DNA of 64,000 nucleotides from Microbacterium testaceum StLB037 (GTDB taxonomy: Bacteria > Actinomycetota > Actinomycetes > Actinomycetales > Microbacteriaceae): the NCBI RefSeq assembly GCF_900104345.1, contig NZ_FNJN01000002.1:186001-250000 (forward strand), written 5' to 3'. The notes beneath the pieces were generated by a model. It saw only the letters and a list, made by a program, of their open reading frames with translations, did not search any database and had not been told where the DNA came from. Below, in pieces: positions 8,972 to 18,419 of the stretch (positions are counted from its first letter, which is position 1; each line of letters begins with the position of its first letter). Made by a program: the position numbers and the translations under genes.

Positions 8972-11142
8972 AATGCGTCTCCTTCGATGTGCTCGCTGAT
9001 GTTCAATCTGACTCCCGTGTGGGCCAATGCCAGGGACTGCCACACTTCTTTGGCTCCGAGCGCGAGCGGATGTGCAAGTGCAACTCTCACCTGCGAGTCC
9101 GTCCACTCATGGACCGTCACCGCACCGTCCGACAGGTTTCGAACAAGCTGGATAGCGCTGGCCGAGGACGTCGCGGATGCTGCCGCGGGCAGCACGCGCT
9201 CGATGTCCTCCGCGATTGGGAAGAGGACCAGTTCGCTGAACTCAGGCTCGGGGAGTTCCACGGCCATACCTGCGCCTTGCCAACGAGTGGCGCGTATCAG
9301 TGCCGAGGCAGCCCGGCCTCGCCCCATAATCCGCAGGAGCTCACGTGCGATCTCGGTATCGACCTGGGAGAGTATGGGCTCGAGCTCCAACTCGATGGTG
9401 TGGTCGATGGTGTGCTCGGCCCGCTCAAGCATGTCGATCCAGACCGAGTGTCGTGCCGCCTCCTGATCCACTGCCTGCTGCCACACGGCACGGACCACCT
9501 CGCCTGACTGCGTCAACCGCTCGCTGACCTGAACCAGCAGCGGCGACAGCTGGTCGCGTACTTTCACTCGCCGTCGTTCGCGAACTTCGGCGGCGTTTCG
9601 GAAGACCTTGTCGCTGACCCAGTCGATGCCACGACTCAAGCCGAGCAGTCCGGTCAGAAGACCGACGATCGCGCCAAGGCCGAGCCCGATGGCGTTTCCC
9701 AACCCGGGGCCCAATGCAGTGCCAGCAAGTGCGCCGATCTTCGCGCCGAGAACGGTCGTACCGACCGCCGCAGCGAATCTACCCCCGACCTTTACCAGAC
9801 GATTGCCCCAGATCGCGCCCCGACCCCCGAGTTCCTGGAACTCGCCGACGTCGAAGTGTGCCCAGTCATCGGCGACGTCGAAGGCAATCTGTTTCAGATC
9901 CCGCTCGAGGCGTCGGCCGGCATGGTCGACGTCCGCACTGATCTCGTCCTTGAGCACGACCATCTCGCTGGCCCACGCCGCGGTGATTTTCTTGTCGCTT
10001 AGGCCGACGTCGACACCTTCGATCCAGCGTTCTCGACGTGAGAGCGCCACGGAGAACGCGGCCATGAGTTCGATGTGCGCGTCATCTACCCGACGGTCGG
10101 CGCGCCGCTTGAAGTCGTTGAGGCTTCCTCGGGTGGTGTCGAGCATCGCTCGCGCAACCTTCGCCGACGCGGCGGTTGTGCTTGCGGCATCCAGCAATTC
10201 CGCACGGGTGAAGTCTCCGATACTCGCTGCGCGTCGAGCGTCCGCAGTTCGGTCCTTCTGAACATCAATCTCGGCGAGAAGTCGTTCGACCCTGCTCGCT
10301 CGACGTATTTCGCTCGCGTCCTCGGGAGTCAGATCGCTGGCCTCAGACATCAGCGCGGCTTGGGCATGAATCAGCACTGCCGAGATGTAGCGGCCGCCGG
10401 CACGTGCGAGGTGGCGGTCAATCGGCTTCAGATTGCCGAGAGTGTCGCCGCCGAACACGAAGTCCGGGTCCTCCAACAGCTCAAGCAAATCCAGCTGGTC
10501 CGTGACGTCTCGGAGGCAGTTCAGGGCCACCAGGATCGGCTTGCCGTAATCGGCGAGTTGCTCAAGCGCGCGGCCGGTTCGTTCCTGCGTAGCTTCGTTG
10601 GTCGCGACCCAAAGGATCAAGTCCGCGTCGGCAACCTGGCTGAATGCTTCCTCGTAGTCGGCGTCCCCGTCCATCGCGCCGACTCCGGGCGTATCAACGA
10701 TCTCTATGTCGTGACCAAGGACTGTCCCCGTGTGCGACGCACGAGTCGTGCGCTGGCCTCCGCGGCCGACACTCGCACCATCCCCACCGGTAAGAAACTC
10801 GAACAATGTGCTCTTGCCAGCCATCGTCCGCCCCATAAGGACGATCCGGAAGGGGCGATCCACGTCACGACCCAGCAGTTGACGGCGAGCCTCGGCCACG
10901 CGATGAGTCGCCTCGGTCAGAGGAGTGAGGATCGCGTTACGCATCGCAACGACGTCTGGCGAATCCAGTTGGGATCTGACAGCCTCTGTCGACCGGGAGA
11001 GTGTCGTTTCCACGGCTCGCGCGAGCTCGATCAAACATGCCTTCAACGTGGCTGGAGAAGGCTCGCGCTGCGGATCGTCGCCATAGAGTTGCTGGCGCGA
11101 CCGCTCATCGCCCGGGGTTCTAGGCTGGCTCGGGAGGATCAT
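8968..11142 (-). CDS. Dynamin-like / TRAFAC GTPase (first of an adjacent pair)
   Basis: GTPase of 724 residues. Motifs (from the ATG at 11142): GRTMAGKST at about 104-112, DTPGVG at about 150, and NCLRD near 208 in the NKxD position (altered). Between about 455 and 505 lies a long glycine- and alanine-rich hydrophobic stretch (GAKIGALAGTALGPGLGNAIG and what follows), typical of a membrane-inserting hairpin. A basic segment (RNAAEVRERRRVKVR) follows. This layout of GTPase head, helical stalk and membrane paddle fits bacterial dynamin-like proteins. A TTG at 11145 is an alternative start; no strong ribosome site is visible. It follows the DUF3644 gene by 12 bases and overlaps the next GTPase by 4. 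Confidence 0.85.
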   Translation of the reverse strand: MILPSQPRTPGDERSRQQLYGDDPQREPSPATLKACLIELARAVETTLSRSTEAVRSQLDSPDVVAMRNAILTPLTEATHRVAEARRQLLGRDVDRPFRIVLMGRTMAGKSTLFEFLTGGDGASVGRGGQRTTRASHTGTVLGHDIEIVDTPGVGAMDGDADYEEAFSQVADADLILWVATNEATQERTGRALEQLADYGKPILVALNCLRDVTDQLDLLELLEDPDFVFGGDTLGNLKPIDRHLARAGGRYISAVLIHAQAALMSEASDLTPEDASEIRRASRVERLLAEIDVQKDRTADARRAASIGDFTRAELLDAASTTAASAKVARAMLDTTRGSLNDFKRRADRRVDDAHIELMAAFSVALSRRERWIEGVDVGLSDKKITAAWASEMVVLKDEISADVDHAGRRLERDLKQIAFDVADDWAHFDVGEFQELGGRGAIWGNRLVKVGGRFAAAVGTTVLGAKIGALAGTALGPGLGNAIGLGLGAIVGLLTGLLGLSRGIDWVSDKVFRNAAEVRERRRVKVRDQLSPLLVQVSERLTQSGEVVRAVWQQAVDQEAARHSVWIDMLERAEHTIDHTIELELEPILSQVDTEIARELLRIMGRGRAASALIRATRWQGAGMAVELPEPEFSELVLFPIAEDIERVLPAAASATSSASAIQLVRNLSDGAVTVHEWTDSQVRVALAHPLALGAKEVWQSLALAHTGVRLNISEHIEGDAL

Positions 11143-11154
11143 CAACGGGAATCG

Positions 11155-12213
11155 TTAACTGGCGGGCTTCAGTATCGGAGTGCGTCCGATCAGCTTCTCG
11201 AAGTCCTCCGCATTCGATGTCGCTTCGACGATGCGCTCCACGAGCTTCGGACGGTAGACGAACTGCTTGAACGCGGGCGAGTAGACGCAATAGCCGTCTG
11301 ACTTAGGGAGCTGCTCTTTCGAGCCGCTCTTGGCCGGACCGATCTCCCAAGCCTTCCGCACGATGGTGAAGTCATTGACGCTGAAGACGAACGGAACACG
11401 CGCCATCACGGCATCCGCTGCAGCCTTCGGCAACATCTCGTCGCCGTGTACAGCTTCGCGATACTTCTCAGCGACAATCACGCTGCCCTGCTGCCCGAGC
11501 AGTGCCTGCAACTCCTCCTCACTGAGCTCATCCTGGCGGACAAAGTTCAGCGCGAGATCTGCCTCAGTCTTGGGCCCCTTCATGGGGAGGAGGAGTAGTC
11601 GGTACGCGAACCGTTCGTCACTACGCACCTCGTCCGTGAGACTGCTCTGGAACTCGGTGATGAACGTAGAGACCGTTGCGGGGAGGCCCCGCCGCAAGTC
11701 TCGCTGCTCCTCGTAGCGTGACGGGCTCAGAGACTGGACGAAGACGGGGAACTTTAGTTCGGTGCCGAGGGTCTCGGACGCACCGAATCGCCGAACGAGC
11801 TCGGTCTCGAAGTTGATGATGCATGCGTGCGCTTCCGCCGCGGTAGCAACGAGCACCGAGTCCTGGAATCGATGCTCAACGCGATTGCGCAGTCCAATGA
11901 AGAACTCGACGTTCGCCCTGATCGGGTCGTTGTCATTGAACTCATGCTTAACGCATAGGCTGAGGTCCCACGTCTTCTTCGAGCCGTCTGGGTTGCGCTT
12001 GAAGAGGCGGCGACCGCCCGACTCGCGATAAAAGATCTCTGCCTTGCGTCGGATGCGATCAGCGTGCAGGAGGTTCTGCCAGGAGAGATGGATGTGCACG
12101 ATGAAGTCGCTAAAGCTGCGGCGATCACCCGGCCGGTTGTAGAAGTCGATCGCCACCAGCGCCTGCCGACGCGCCTCATCGAGCGTGTACCTCCACGCAG
12201 GTGGTCGTGCCAT
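11155..12213 (-). CDS. DUF3644 family HEPN-like protein
   Basis: Protein of 352 residues whose first 120 match DUF3644 (ALVAIDFYNRPGDRRSFSDF, then a helical LSWQNLLHADRI and FFIGLRNRVEH). Arg109-x4-His114 (RNRVEH) is the HEPN-type R-x4-6-H motif found in RNA-cleaving toxins and abortive-infection proteins. The C-terminal 200 residues are mixed alpha/beta and not assigned. It starts 4 bases after the DUF499 ATPase gene and ends about 12 bases before the first GTPase gene. DUF3644 proteins occur in defence islands and are thought to be HEPN nucleases; RNase activity here is inferred only from the motif. Confidence 0.85.
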   Translation of the reverse strand: MARPPAWRYTLDEARRQALVAIDFYNRPGDRRSFSDFIVHIHLSWQNLLHADRIRRKAEIFYRESGGRRLFKRNPDGSKKTWDLSLCVKHEFNDNDPIRANVEFFIGLRNRVEHRFQDSVLVATAAEAHACIINFETELVRRFGASETLGTELKFPVFVQSLSPSRYEEQRDLRRGLPATVSTFITEFQSSLTDEVRSDERFAYRLLLLPMKGPKTEADLALNFVRQDELSEEELQALLGQQGSVIVAEKYREAVHGDEMLPKAAADAVMARVPFVFSVNDFTIVRKAWEIGPAKSGSKEQLPKSDGYCVYSPAFKQFVYRPKLVERIVEATSNAEDFEKLIGRTPILKPAS

Positions 12214-12217
12214 CCGC

Positions 12218-15200
12218 TCAGCTCGTCTCGAAGCCGGAGCTGGAGTCGAACTTGAGCACGCGCGCGTTCTCAGAGATCGTCCGCACCTCGCCCTCGTCGA
12301 AGCCGTCGCTCTTGCTGGCCTGGATGTCGATCGTGATCTCGAGCCTGGCGCCGGCGCCAGCGAGGCGATCGATGATCTCGCGAGTCACATTCCCTATGTC
12401 GCGTGAATACCGATCAGGATCGACCTTCACGGAGCCGAAGTAGCGGCTGGGGCGTCGCGCCGCCAAGCTCGCATCACTCGGCGCCTCCGCCTGGTCTGAC
12501 TCGTCATCGATCATGACGATGTCGATCGGCCCGACCTCCGCGGCACCTTCCTCCGCGGCTCGCGCAGCAGCCTCGCGAGCCGCGGCGATTCGATCGGCGG
12601 ACGCTTGTTCCTCAGCCTTACTCCAGTCCACGAGGAGCGTGCTATCGGTGACCTGGATCGCGGTGTCGTGCGCCGGCGGCACGATTAGCCCGCGGTAGCG
12701 GTCAGCCTCGGTGTCCTTTGCTGTCGCGACTGCGAACTTCTCGCCGTCGACCAGGACGGAGTTGAGTGACCGTTCGATCGCGGAGTCGAGAGTTTCTCGG
12801 CGAACGAGGCGCGGCAGGTAGACGTACCGAGTGAAGTATCCCCACAACTCGCCGACGCTAATCTCGCCCTTCTCCCGCCACAGCTGTCCAAGCTCCTGAT
12901 GCAGCGTGGCGCCGAGGATCGGCGCACCCAGCTCGGTGACGAGCTGATCATCACGGGAGAGCTTTGCAGCCACGCGCTCCGCAAGAGAGCGGCCGTTGGA
13001 GTCGGGCACCTTGTCCGTGATCAGCTCGAACGGTTTGGTGGCGTCGAACTGCTCGGGATAGACCGCCCACACGAATGTGTCGCGGACCCGGTCCGACACG
13101 GTCCGGTCGAGGCGAGTGACCCAGTCATCGGTCTGCTTGCGCTGCTGCACCGACAGGTTGAGGCTCTCGCTGGTCGCCTGCACACGCTTCCACGCGAGGT
13201 AGCTGCGCGCAGCGGCCTCGAGGCTCTCGAGCTCGCTCTTGTCGGCGACGAGGAAGACGAGGGTGTTGCGGTGCACGCGCTGGCTGGCGCCCTTGGTCTC
13301 GATCGCGTCGCGCACCCACTGGTGAGCGGACGAGTCGGCGCAGTCCGACTTCCGCCGCGAGTGGCGCGGATGCACAATGACCAGTCGCGCGTTCTCGAGG
13401 TCGGGGATGTCGGCGCTGGATGCCGGGGCGACGTGAACCCGATCGAAGACACCGCGCGCGCGTTCTTCGCTGCGGAGGCGATCGGTGATTTCGTTCCACA
13501 CTGTCTCGACATCTTCACGGAGTCGCTCGGCGTAGTCGTTCGCCGTCTTGGTCACCGAGGGCTGAGTGTCGAACCAGTAGTGGCCTTGCTCCTCGTAGAA
13601 GTAGGTCGAGCGCTGCGCGAGCAGCTCGATCGCGCTGCCGAAGTTGCCGAGCGTGTCACCTGGCGCTGCCGTGCCGAGCCAGACGTACTGCTTGTCGAGG
13701 CCTTTCCGAGACGCCTTGATCCGCGGGGCGGCGCCCATGAAGATCGTTCGCGCGATCCGCTGCGTCACGAACCTCTGTCCCAAGTTGGGGCGATCCAGGT
13801 CGATCTGCTGCGCCATCGATCCTGGCCCGTCGATGTCCGAGTCGATGATCGGCTTCCACTGGTCCTCAAGGTACTGGGTTAGGTCGGTGTTGACGGTTGT
13901 CGCTTCCAGCGGCACGTTGCCGGGGAGGATCAGCGGCGACGTGTCGTTGGAGGCCCACAGCTCGTGGACGATCGACGACACGAGCTTGAGCACGCCACGG
14001 GTGCGCTGGAATCGCTCCAGTGTCGACCAGTCTTCGTATAGTCGGTCGAGCAGTTCCGGGTGTAGCGGGTACGACGCGCGAATCCGCTGCTCGTAGTCGT
14101 CGCTCGGCGTCGCGGCGTCGCGCGGGAACAGTGCAGTGTTGGTCCGATACAGCGTTACGAAGCTGCGCGCGACTGCCGAGATGGTCGTGAGGCCTTCGGC
14201 GTTCGGTGCCTGGAAGAGCCGACGTCGCACGATCTCGAAGGACTCGTCTTTGCTCGACGGACGCCACTGGTCCGCGACGCGGCGGATCACGTTCTGCAGG
14301 CGCTCCAGCGCAAGCTGGCCATTGGCACCACCGATCTCGATGTCGCTTCCGCTACCCGCGTCGCCGGTGTCGGATGCCGGAATCGAGACGACGAGCATCG
14401 CGCCGGGCACCGAGCGCACGACCTCCGTCAACGACTGCGCAAATGTGAACTGCGTCTCGAACGAGCCTGACGGAAGCTCCTTGTCCGTGACGAGCTGCCG
14501 CGCGTACGCTACCCACTCGTCGATCAGGATCAGCGCCGGCGAGTACTTCGCGATCAGCGTCCGTAGCGATTCTCCGGGGTTTGTCCCAGCTCGGTCGTCA
14601 TCAGCGACCAGGTCGTAGGCCTCACGGCCGCCGAGCTGCCAGGCGAGCTCGCCCCAGAGCGTACGCACCTCGGTCCCGTCATCCTTGATGAGCGGTGATC
14701 CCGCCTTCAAATAGGTGCCGACGAGCGCGACTCGCTTCACACCCAGCGTCGCAAGATCCGAGTTCCCGGTCTCGGCGATGAGCTCCTGTAGCTCCTGCGG
14801 GAAGTCCTTTGCTGGCGTGCCGCTGAAGAGGTGGTAGAGAGCGAGCATCGAGTGCGTCTTGCCGCCACCGAAGTTGGTCTGCAGATTGACGACCGGGCTC
14901 GCGTTCCCGTCCCCGTCGCCCACGCGTCGGAGCGCCCGCGACAGCAGATCCCGCAGACCTTCCGTCAGGTAGGTGCGGGTGAAGAACTCCACGGGGTCGC
15001 CATACTCGGGACTCGTCGCCTGACCGGTTCGCACGAGATGCAGGTCGGCAGCGAACTCGGATGCCGTGAACTCGCCGCGCGCCACATCATCATGCGGGCG
15101 GATCACCTCGCGCCAGGGCCGCAGACCCGAACCCGGGTCGAGCGTCACCGTCGTCCGCTTGACCTGCTTTCGTGTTTGATCTTCGAAGACCGTGCGCTGC

Positions 15201-15613
15201 AGGTCGACCCGGAGCTTGCGGACGTCCTCGGCCGAGTCGACCGCGCCGACGGCATGGAGCAGCCGTTCGATCGTGTCGAGGGCGCGCGCCGCGTCATCAG
15301 AACTGAACGGCTCGTTGTGCGCCCACAGGTTTCGCGTCTCGCGTAGTTCGGAGCCGAACCCCTGCTGCGCACGCGACAGAACGTCCTTGAATCGGTACCC
15401 CTGCTCGGTGATTGCGCGAAGCTGCACCTGGACATCGTGCTTCGTTAATGTTCGGGCAGGCCCACCTCGGCGCTGGGCGTCTTCTTGTGCCCACGCGGCG
15501 GGCCAGTCCGAGGTGCCCCAGGCGGCGGTCATCACTTCGTCGACGGAATCGAGCAGTCCTTCCGAGAGTAGGTCGAAGGCCTTGCCCACGCGGTCACGGT
15601 TGTTCATGGCCAT
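12218..15613 (-). CDS. DUF499 P-loop ATPase with N-terminal Swt1-type HEPN domain
   Basis: Large ATPase of 1131 residues. Residues 1-125 form a Swt1-family HEPN domain with R-x4-H (RNLWAH, about 93-98). The DUF499 ATPase core has Walker A NFGGGKTHS near 245-253 and Walker B LILIDEW near 360. The C-terminal part includes VIVHPRHSR and a long charged helical tail (RIAAAREAAARAAEEG). DUF499 proteins are the ATPase partners of DUF1156 methylases and SNF2-like helicases in several anti-phage loci, and they are related in role to the BREX/Pgl P-loop proteins. The ATG at 15613 lies 5 bases after the methylase stop; ATG 15607 is an alternative. HEPN fused to the ATPase suggests a built-in RNase effector. 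Confidence 0.9.
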   Translation of the reverse strand: MAMNNRDRVGKAFDLLSEGLLDSVDEVMTAAWGTSDWPAAWAQEDAQRRGGPARTLTKHDVQVQLRAITEQGYRFKDVLSRAQQGFGSELRETRNLWAHNEPFSSDDAARALDTIERLLHAVGAVDSAEDVRKLRVDLQRTVFEDQTRKQVKRTTVTLDPGSGLRPWREVIRPHDDVARGEFTASEFAADLHLVRTGQATSPEYGDPVEFFTRTYLTEGLRDLLSRALRRVGDGDGNASPVVNLQTNFGGGKTHSMLALYHLFSGTPAKDFPQELQELIAETGNSDLATLGVKRVALVGTYLKAGSPLIKDDGTEVRTLWGELAWQLGGREAYDLVADDDRAGTNPGESLRTLIAKYSPALILIDEWVAYARQLVTDKELPSGSFETQFTFAQSLTEVVRSVPGAMLVVSIPASDTGDAGSGSDIEIGGANGQLALERLQNVIRRVADQWRPSSKDESFEIVRRRLFQAPNAEGLTTISAVARSFVTLYRTNTALFPRDAATPSDDYEQRIRASYPLHPELLDRLYEDWSTLERFQRTRGVLKLVSSIVHELWASNDTSPLILPGNVPLEATTVNTDLTQYLEDQWKPIIDSDIDGPGSMAQQIDLDRPNLGQRFVTQRIARTIFMGAAPRIKASRKGLDKQYVWLGTAAPGDTLGNFGSAIELLAQRSTYFYEEQGHYWFDTQPSVTKTANDYAERLREDVETVWNEITDRLRSEERARGVFDRVHVAPASSADIPDLENARLVIVHPRHSRRKSDCADSSAHQWVRDAIETKGASQRVHRNTLVFLVADKSELESLEAAARSYLAWKRVQATSESLNLSVQQRKQTDDWVTRLDRTVSDRVRDTFVWAVYPEQFDATKPFELITDKVPDSNGRSLAERVAAKLSRDDQLVTELGAPILGATLHQELGQLWREKGEISVGELWGYFTRYVYLPRLVRRETLDSAIERSLNSVLVDGEKFAVATAKDTEADRYRGLIVPPAHDTAIQVTDSTLLVDWSKAEEQASADRIAAAREAAARAAEEGAAEVGPIDIVMIDDESDQAEAPSDASLAARRPSRYFGSVKVDPDRYSRDIGNVTREIIDRLAGAGARLEITIDIQASKSDGFDEGEVRTISENARVLKFDSSSGFETS

Positions 15614-15618
15614 CGAGA

Positions 15619-18396
15619 TCAGTCCCCATCCTCATCGAAGTCGAACGCCTGTTGTACCGCTCGGGGAGAACCGGCGTGCTTTCGCGCCTGCTCGTTCACA
15701 TCACCCCACGCGCTCACAAGGCCGTTGAAGAGAATCGCATCCTTGGTGTCGTGCTTCTTCTCCGCTTCATGGAAGAGGAGGAAGCCGAGCTCCTTCACCG
15801 CATCGAGATTCACCCGCGTCTGCACCGACGGGAGCAGTGAGGCGACCTGATCTGCGCCGTGCTTCGCCATGACCGCCGCGAGACGCACTGTCGCTTCCCA
15901 GACGCTGACGCGCTCATCTGCGCTCACGTCCCAGGCGTCCTCGAGCTGAGTCGGCGAGAGGAGGCGTGCTTTCCCGCCTCTCGCCTCGAAGATGCCGCCG
16001 CGCTCAAGCGCTCCGATCGATGTATCGGACGAGCGCGCGAGTTGGTCGGCGATGCCCGAGTTCTCCTGCATCCAGCCGTACTGGCGGTACCACTTGACGG
16101 CGAACCGGGTGTCGGGGTCGAAGTCGGCCTCCTGCTCGCCGATTACTTCATCGAGTGTTGCGTTCACCAGCAGTAGCGCATCCTTCACACTCATGTCGGA
16201 GCCGTCTGCCTCGCGTACTCGTGAGTACCGAGAGAACACAGAGATGCCAGGACCGATGGCTGCCTGCGCTAGGTCAACAGGTGCGATAGTTCCCTGCATG
16301 AGCGTGCGTAGCGCGGCGGGGAGCTCGGACTTGAGCGCTGCAACGAAGGCTCTACGAGTGGTGGCGGGTGCGGCTGTGGGCCGAGGGCGACATGCCAGGA
16401 CGATCGACGAGGCGAGCGCGTTCGATCCGCTGGCGATCAGGCGGTTCCCGGTCTCGGTCCTCATCGGCCAGGTCGCGGTAATCTCCCAGCCGCCGTCTAT
16501 CAGCCCGTCGAGCAGCGTGTGCCAACCAGTTGACGAGGTTCCGTCAGCACTGGAATCCTGCTGCTTGTAGGCGTAATACACCGTCAACGGAATATCGGGA
16601 CGAGCGCCGTCGCGAACGCGAGCAAATACAGAGTTAAAGCCGTCGATGAAGAACCTCTCGGCTCCGGCCCTCCCGTTGTGACGGTAGGGGTTTGCCACGA
16701 GTTCCTCGGACTTTGGCGTGAGCATCGTTCCCACAGTCTTTGACTGGATGGTCGACAGTGACCGGCGTAGCCACACGTAAAAGAAGTCGGACAAGTCGGA
16801 GTAGCCGATGTTGTCGTAGTACGGCGGATCCGTTGAGACCACGAGCCCGGAGTAATCGCGTGACGCCGCATCTGCTTGGCGAACAAATGCTGCACCCTCG
16901 ACGGGGAGCCGAAGCAGCGCCTTCAGCAGACTACCGAGGCTGACAGTGAATCCACCTGCAGCGGTGCCGAAAGGCATCGTCTCGGCGAAGTCCCAGACCA
17001 TCGGAATCGCCTGTCGCCCGAAGAGATTTCGGACCTGCGTCTTTGAAACCTCCCAGCGGCAAAGTGAGTTCGAGATGTCGGTGAGACGGCTGACACCGAA
17101 CGCGAGGTAGGTCGCCACCGCATCGGCGTATGCCTCTGCACCCATACCTCCGTCCTGCAGCGAGTCTTGATGGGCGAGCCCCGCGGCCACGGCATCCTCG
17201 AATGCTCGGCTGCGTGCCTCGCTCACCAAGTCGCTAAGTGTTGTGAGTGTGACGAGTTGGCGATTGGTGAAGAGATCGGCCCACTCGGTCATCCCATAGC
17301 GGTACACGTTGATGCGCCCGGGCCAGTCGAAGATCTCGCCCAGAGGGACGTCGTTTGGGCGTGCTACGTCAGCGGCGTCCCGCTGTTCCGTCGTGGGCGA
17401 CAGAAACAGCCTGCCGCGGTCTCCCTCAGCCACCACCGCCATGAGTTGCGCCCCCATGCGGCCAGCACGTGCCTCCGCACGGATGTAGTTCAGGTCGATC
17501 GGTGTTCCGTCGGCGATCGAGATGGCACCCTGGCGATTGACTGTTCCGTCGGCATCAGGATTCGGCCCGCCTGCATCGTGTCGGACTTCGTAGCGGACCT
17601 CTCCGTTCACTACTTCGGCACGGATCCAGGCCTCGTTGCCCTTCTTCTTACTCAGCCACCAGGAACGTACCAACGGGATTTCGATCGGATTCGCCGGGTT
17701 CGGACTCTTGACGGTCCGCGCCCAGATCCACGCGATGACTGCGCGCGTGGTTCCATCACTGCTGGTCGCCTTCGGGTAGATGTGCCCGATGCGGCGTTCC
17801 GCTTCATCTCGCATCCATTGCCCGTACGCCCTCACATCCTCAGCGAGTCCCTCCGCCCCGCTCCACCCATTCCGGGTCTCTGCCCGGCCAGGAAAGACTG
17901 GTGCCCGCCCGGTGAACTTAGGGGGGATCTCGATTAAGGCCTTGTTGATGAGCACCGCAAGAGGGTTCAAGTCGCTCGCGTGCGCTTCCAGTCCGAGTCG
18001 CTGCGCTTCTAGAGGGATGGCACCGCCGCCGGCGAATGGATCGAGGACGGCTGGAAGCTCACCGTTGTTGCTCTTTCGGATCTCGGCTCGAGCCTGACTC
18101 AGCAGAGTCTCGTCATTGCTGTTCTCCCAGATGACCAGCTGCTCGAGAAGCCGGTGAAGACGAGCGCGCTCGGCGTCCTGCTCTTCAACGGTAGGGAACT
18201 CCGCAGGCCGCGAGGCCGGGTCATCCACTAGCTGTGCGAACAGAACCGCGCGTGCTGCGGCCAGTGGCCGACGCGCCCAGTACAGGTGCAGGGTCGAAGG
18301 ATGCCCATGCCGGATGGACTTCTCTCGCGATGCCTCGGCGTTGATGGCTTCGAGCGGCAGAGACGTCTCGATGAGCTTCTTCTTGTACGGGGCCAT
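15619..18396 (-). CDS. DUF1156 DNA methyltransferase (probably adenine-N6)
   Basis: Methyltransferase of 925 residues. The N-terminus carries the DUF1156 signature (LPLEAINAEASREKSIRHGH, then LHLYWARRPLAAARAV). The AdoMet site is DPFAGGG (119-125) and the catalytic DPPYYDNIGYSD lies near 522. A second SAM-fold half and a long C-terminal tail follow. DPPY suggests N6-adenine or N4-cytosine methylation; DUF1156 enzymes are usually taken as adenine-specific. In defence loci these enzymes mark self DNA. AAGGA lies 8 bases before the ATG. It is flanked by the MBL gene (23-base gap) and the DUF499 gene (5-base gap), which ties it to both. No specificity subunit is apparent, so target recognition must be built in or shared. 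Confidence 0.92.
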   Translation of the reverse strand: MAPYKKKLIETSLPLEAINAEASREKSIRHGHPSTLHLYWARRPLAAARAVLFAQLVDDPASRPAEFPTVEEQDAERARLHRLLEQLVIWENSNDETLLSQARAEIRKSNNGELPAVLDPFAGGGAIPLEAQRLGLEAHASDLNPLAVLINKALIEIPPKFTGRAPVFPGRAETRNGWSGAEGLAEDVRAYGQWMRDEAERRIGHIYPKATSSDGTTRAVIAWIWARTVKSPNPANPIEIPLVRSWWLSKKKGNEAWIRAEVVNGEVRYEVRHDAGGPNPDADGTVNRQGAISIADGTPIDLNYIRAEARAGRMGAQLMAVVAEGDRGRLFLSPTTEQRDAADVARPNDVPLGEIFDWPGRINVYRYGMTEWADLFTNRQLVTLTTLSDLVSEARSRAFEDAVAAGLAHQDSLQDGGMGAEAYADAVATYLAFGVSRLTDISNSLCRWEVSKTQVRNLFGRQAIPMVWDFAETMPFGTAAGGFTVSLGSLLKALLRLPVEGAAFVRQADAASRDYSGLVVSTDPPYYDNIGYSDLSDFFYVWLRRSLSTIQSKTVGTMLTPKSEELVANPYRHNGRAGAERFFIDGFNSVFARVRDGARPDIPLTVYYAYKQQDSSADGTSSTGWHTLLDGLIDGGWEITATWPMRTETGNRLIASGSNALASSIVLACRPRPTAAPATTRRAFVAALKSELPAALRTLMQGTIAPVDLAQAAIGPGISVFSRYSRVREADGSDMSVKDALLLVNATLDEVIGEQEADFDPDTRFAVKWYRQYGWMQENSGIADQLARSSDTSIGALERGGIFEARGGKARLLSPTQLEDAWDVSADERVSVWEATVRLAAVMAKHGADQVASLLPSVQTRVNLDAVKELGFLLFHEAEKKHDTKDAILFNGLVSAWGDVNEQARKHAGSPRAVQQAFDFDEDGD

Positions 18397-18419
18397 ATTC
18401 TCGATCCTTGAATGTGTGT

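Noticed and set aside
10075..11301. Long plus-strand frame opposite the first GTPase gene
   Set aside because: No family features; the minus-strand frame has intact GTPase motifs and operon context.
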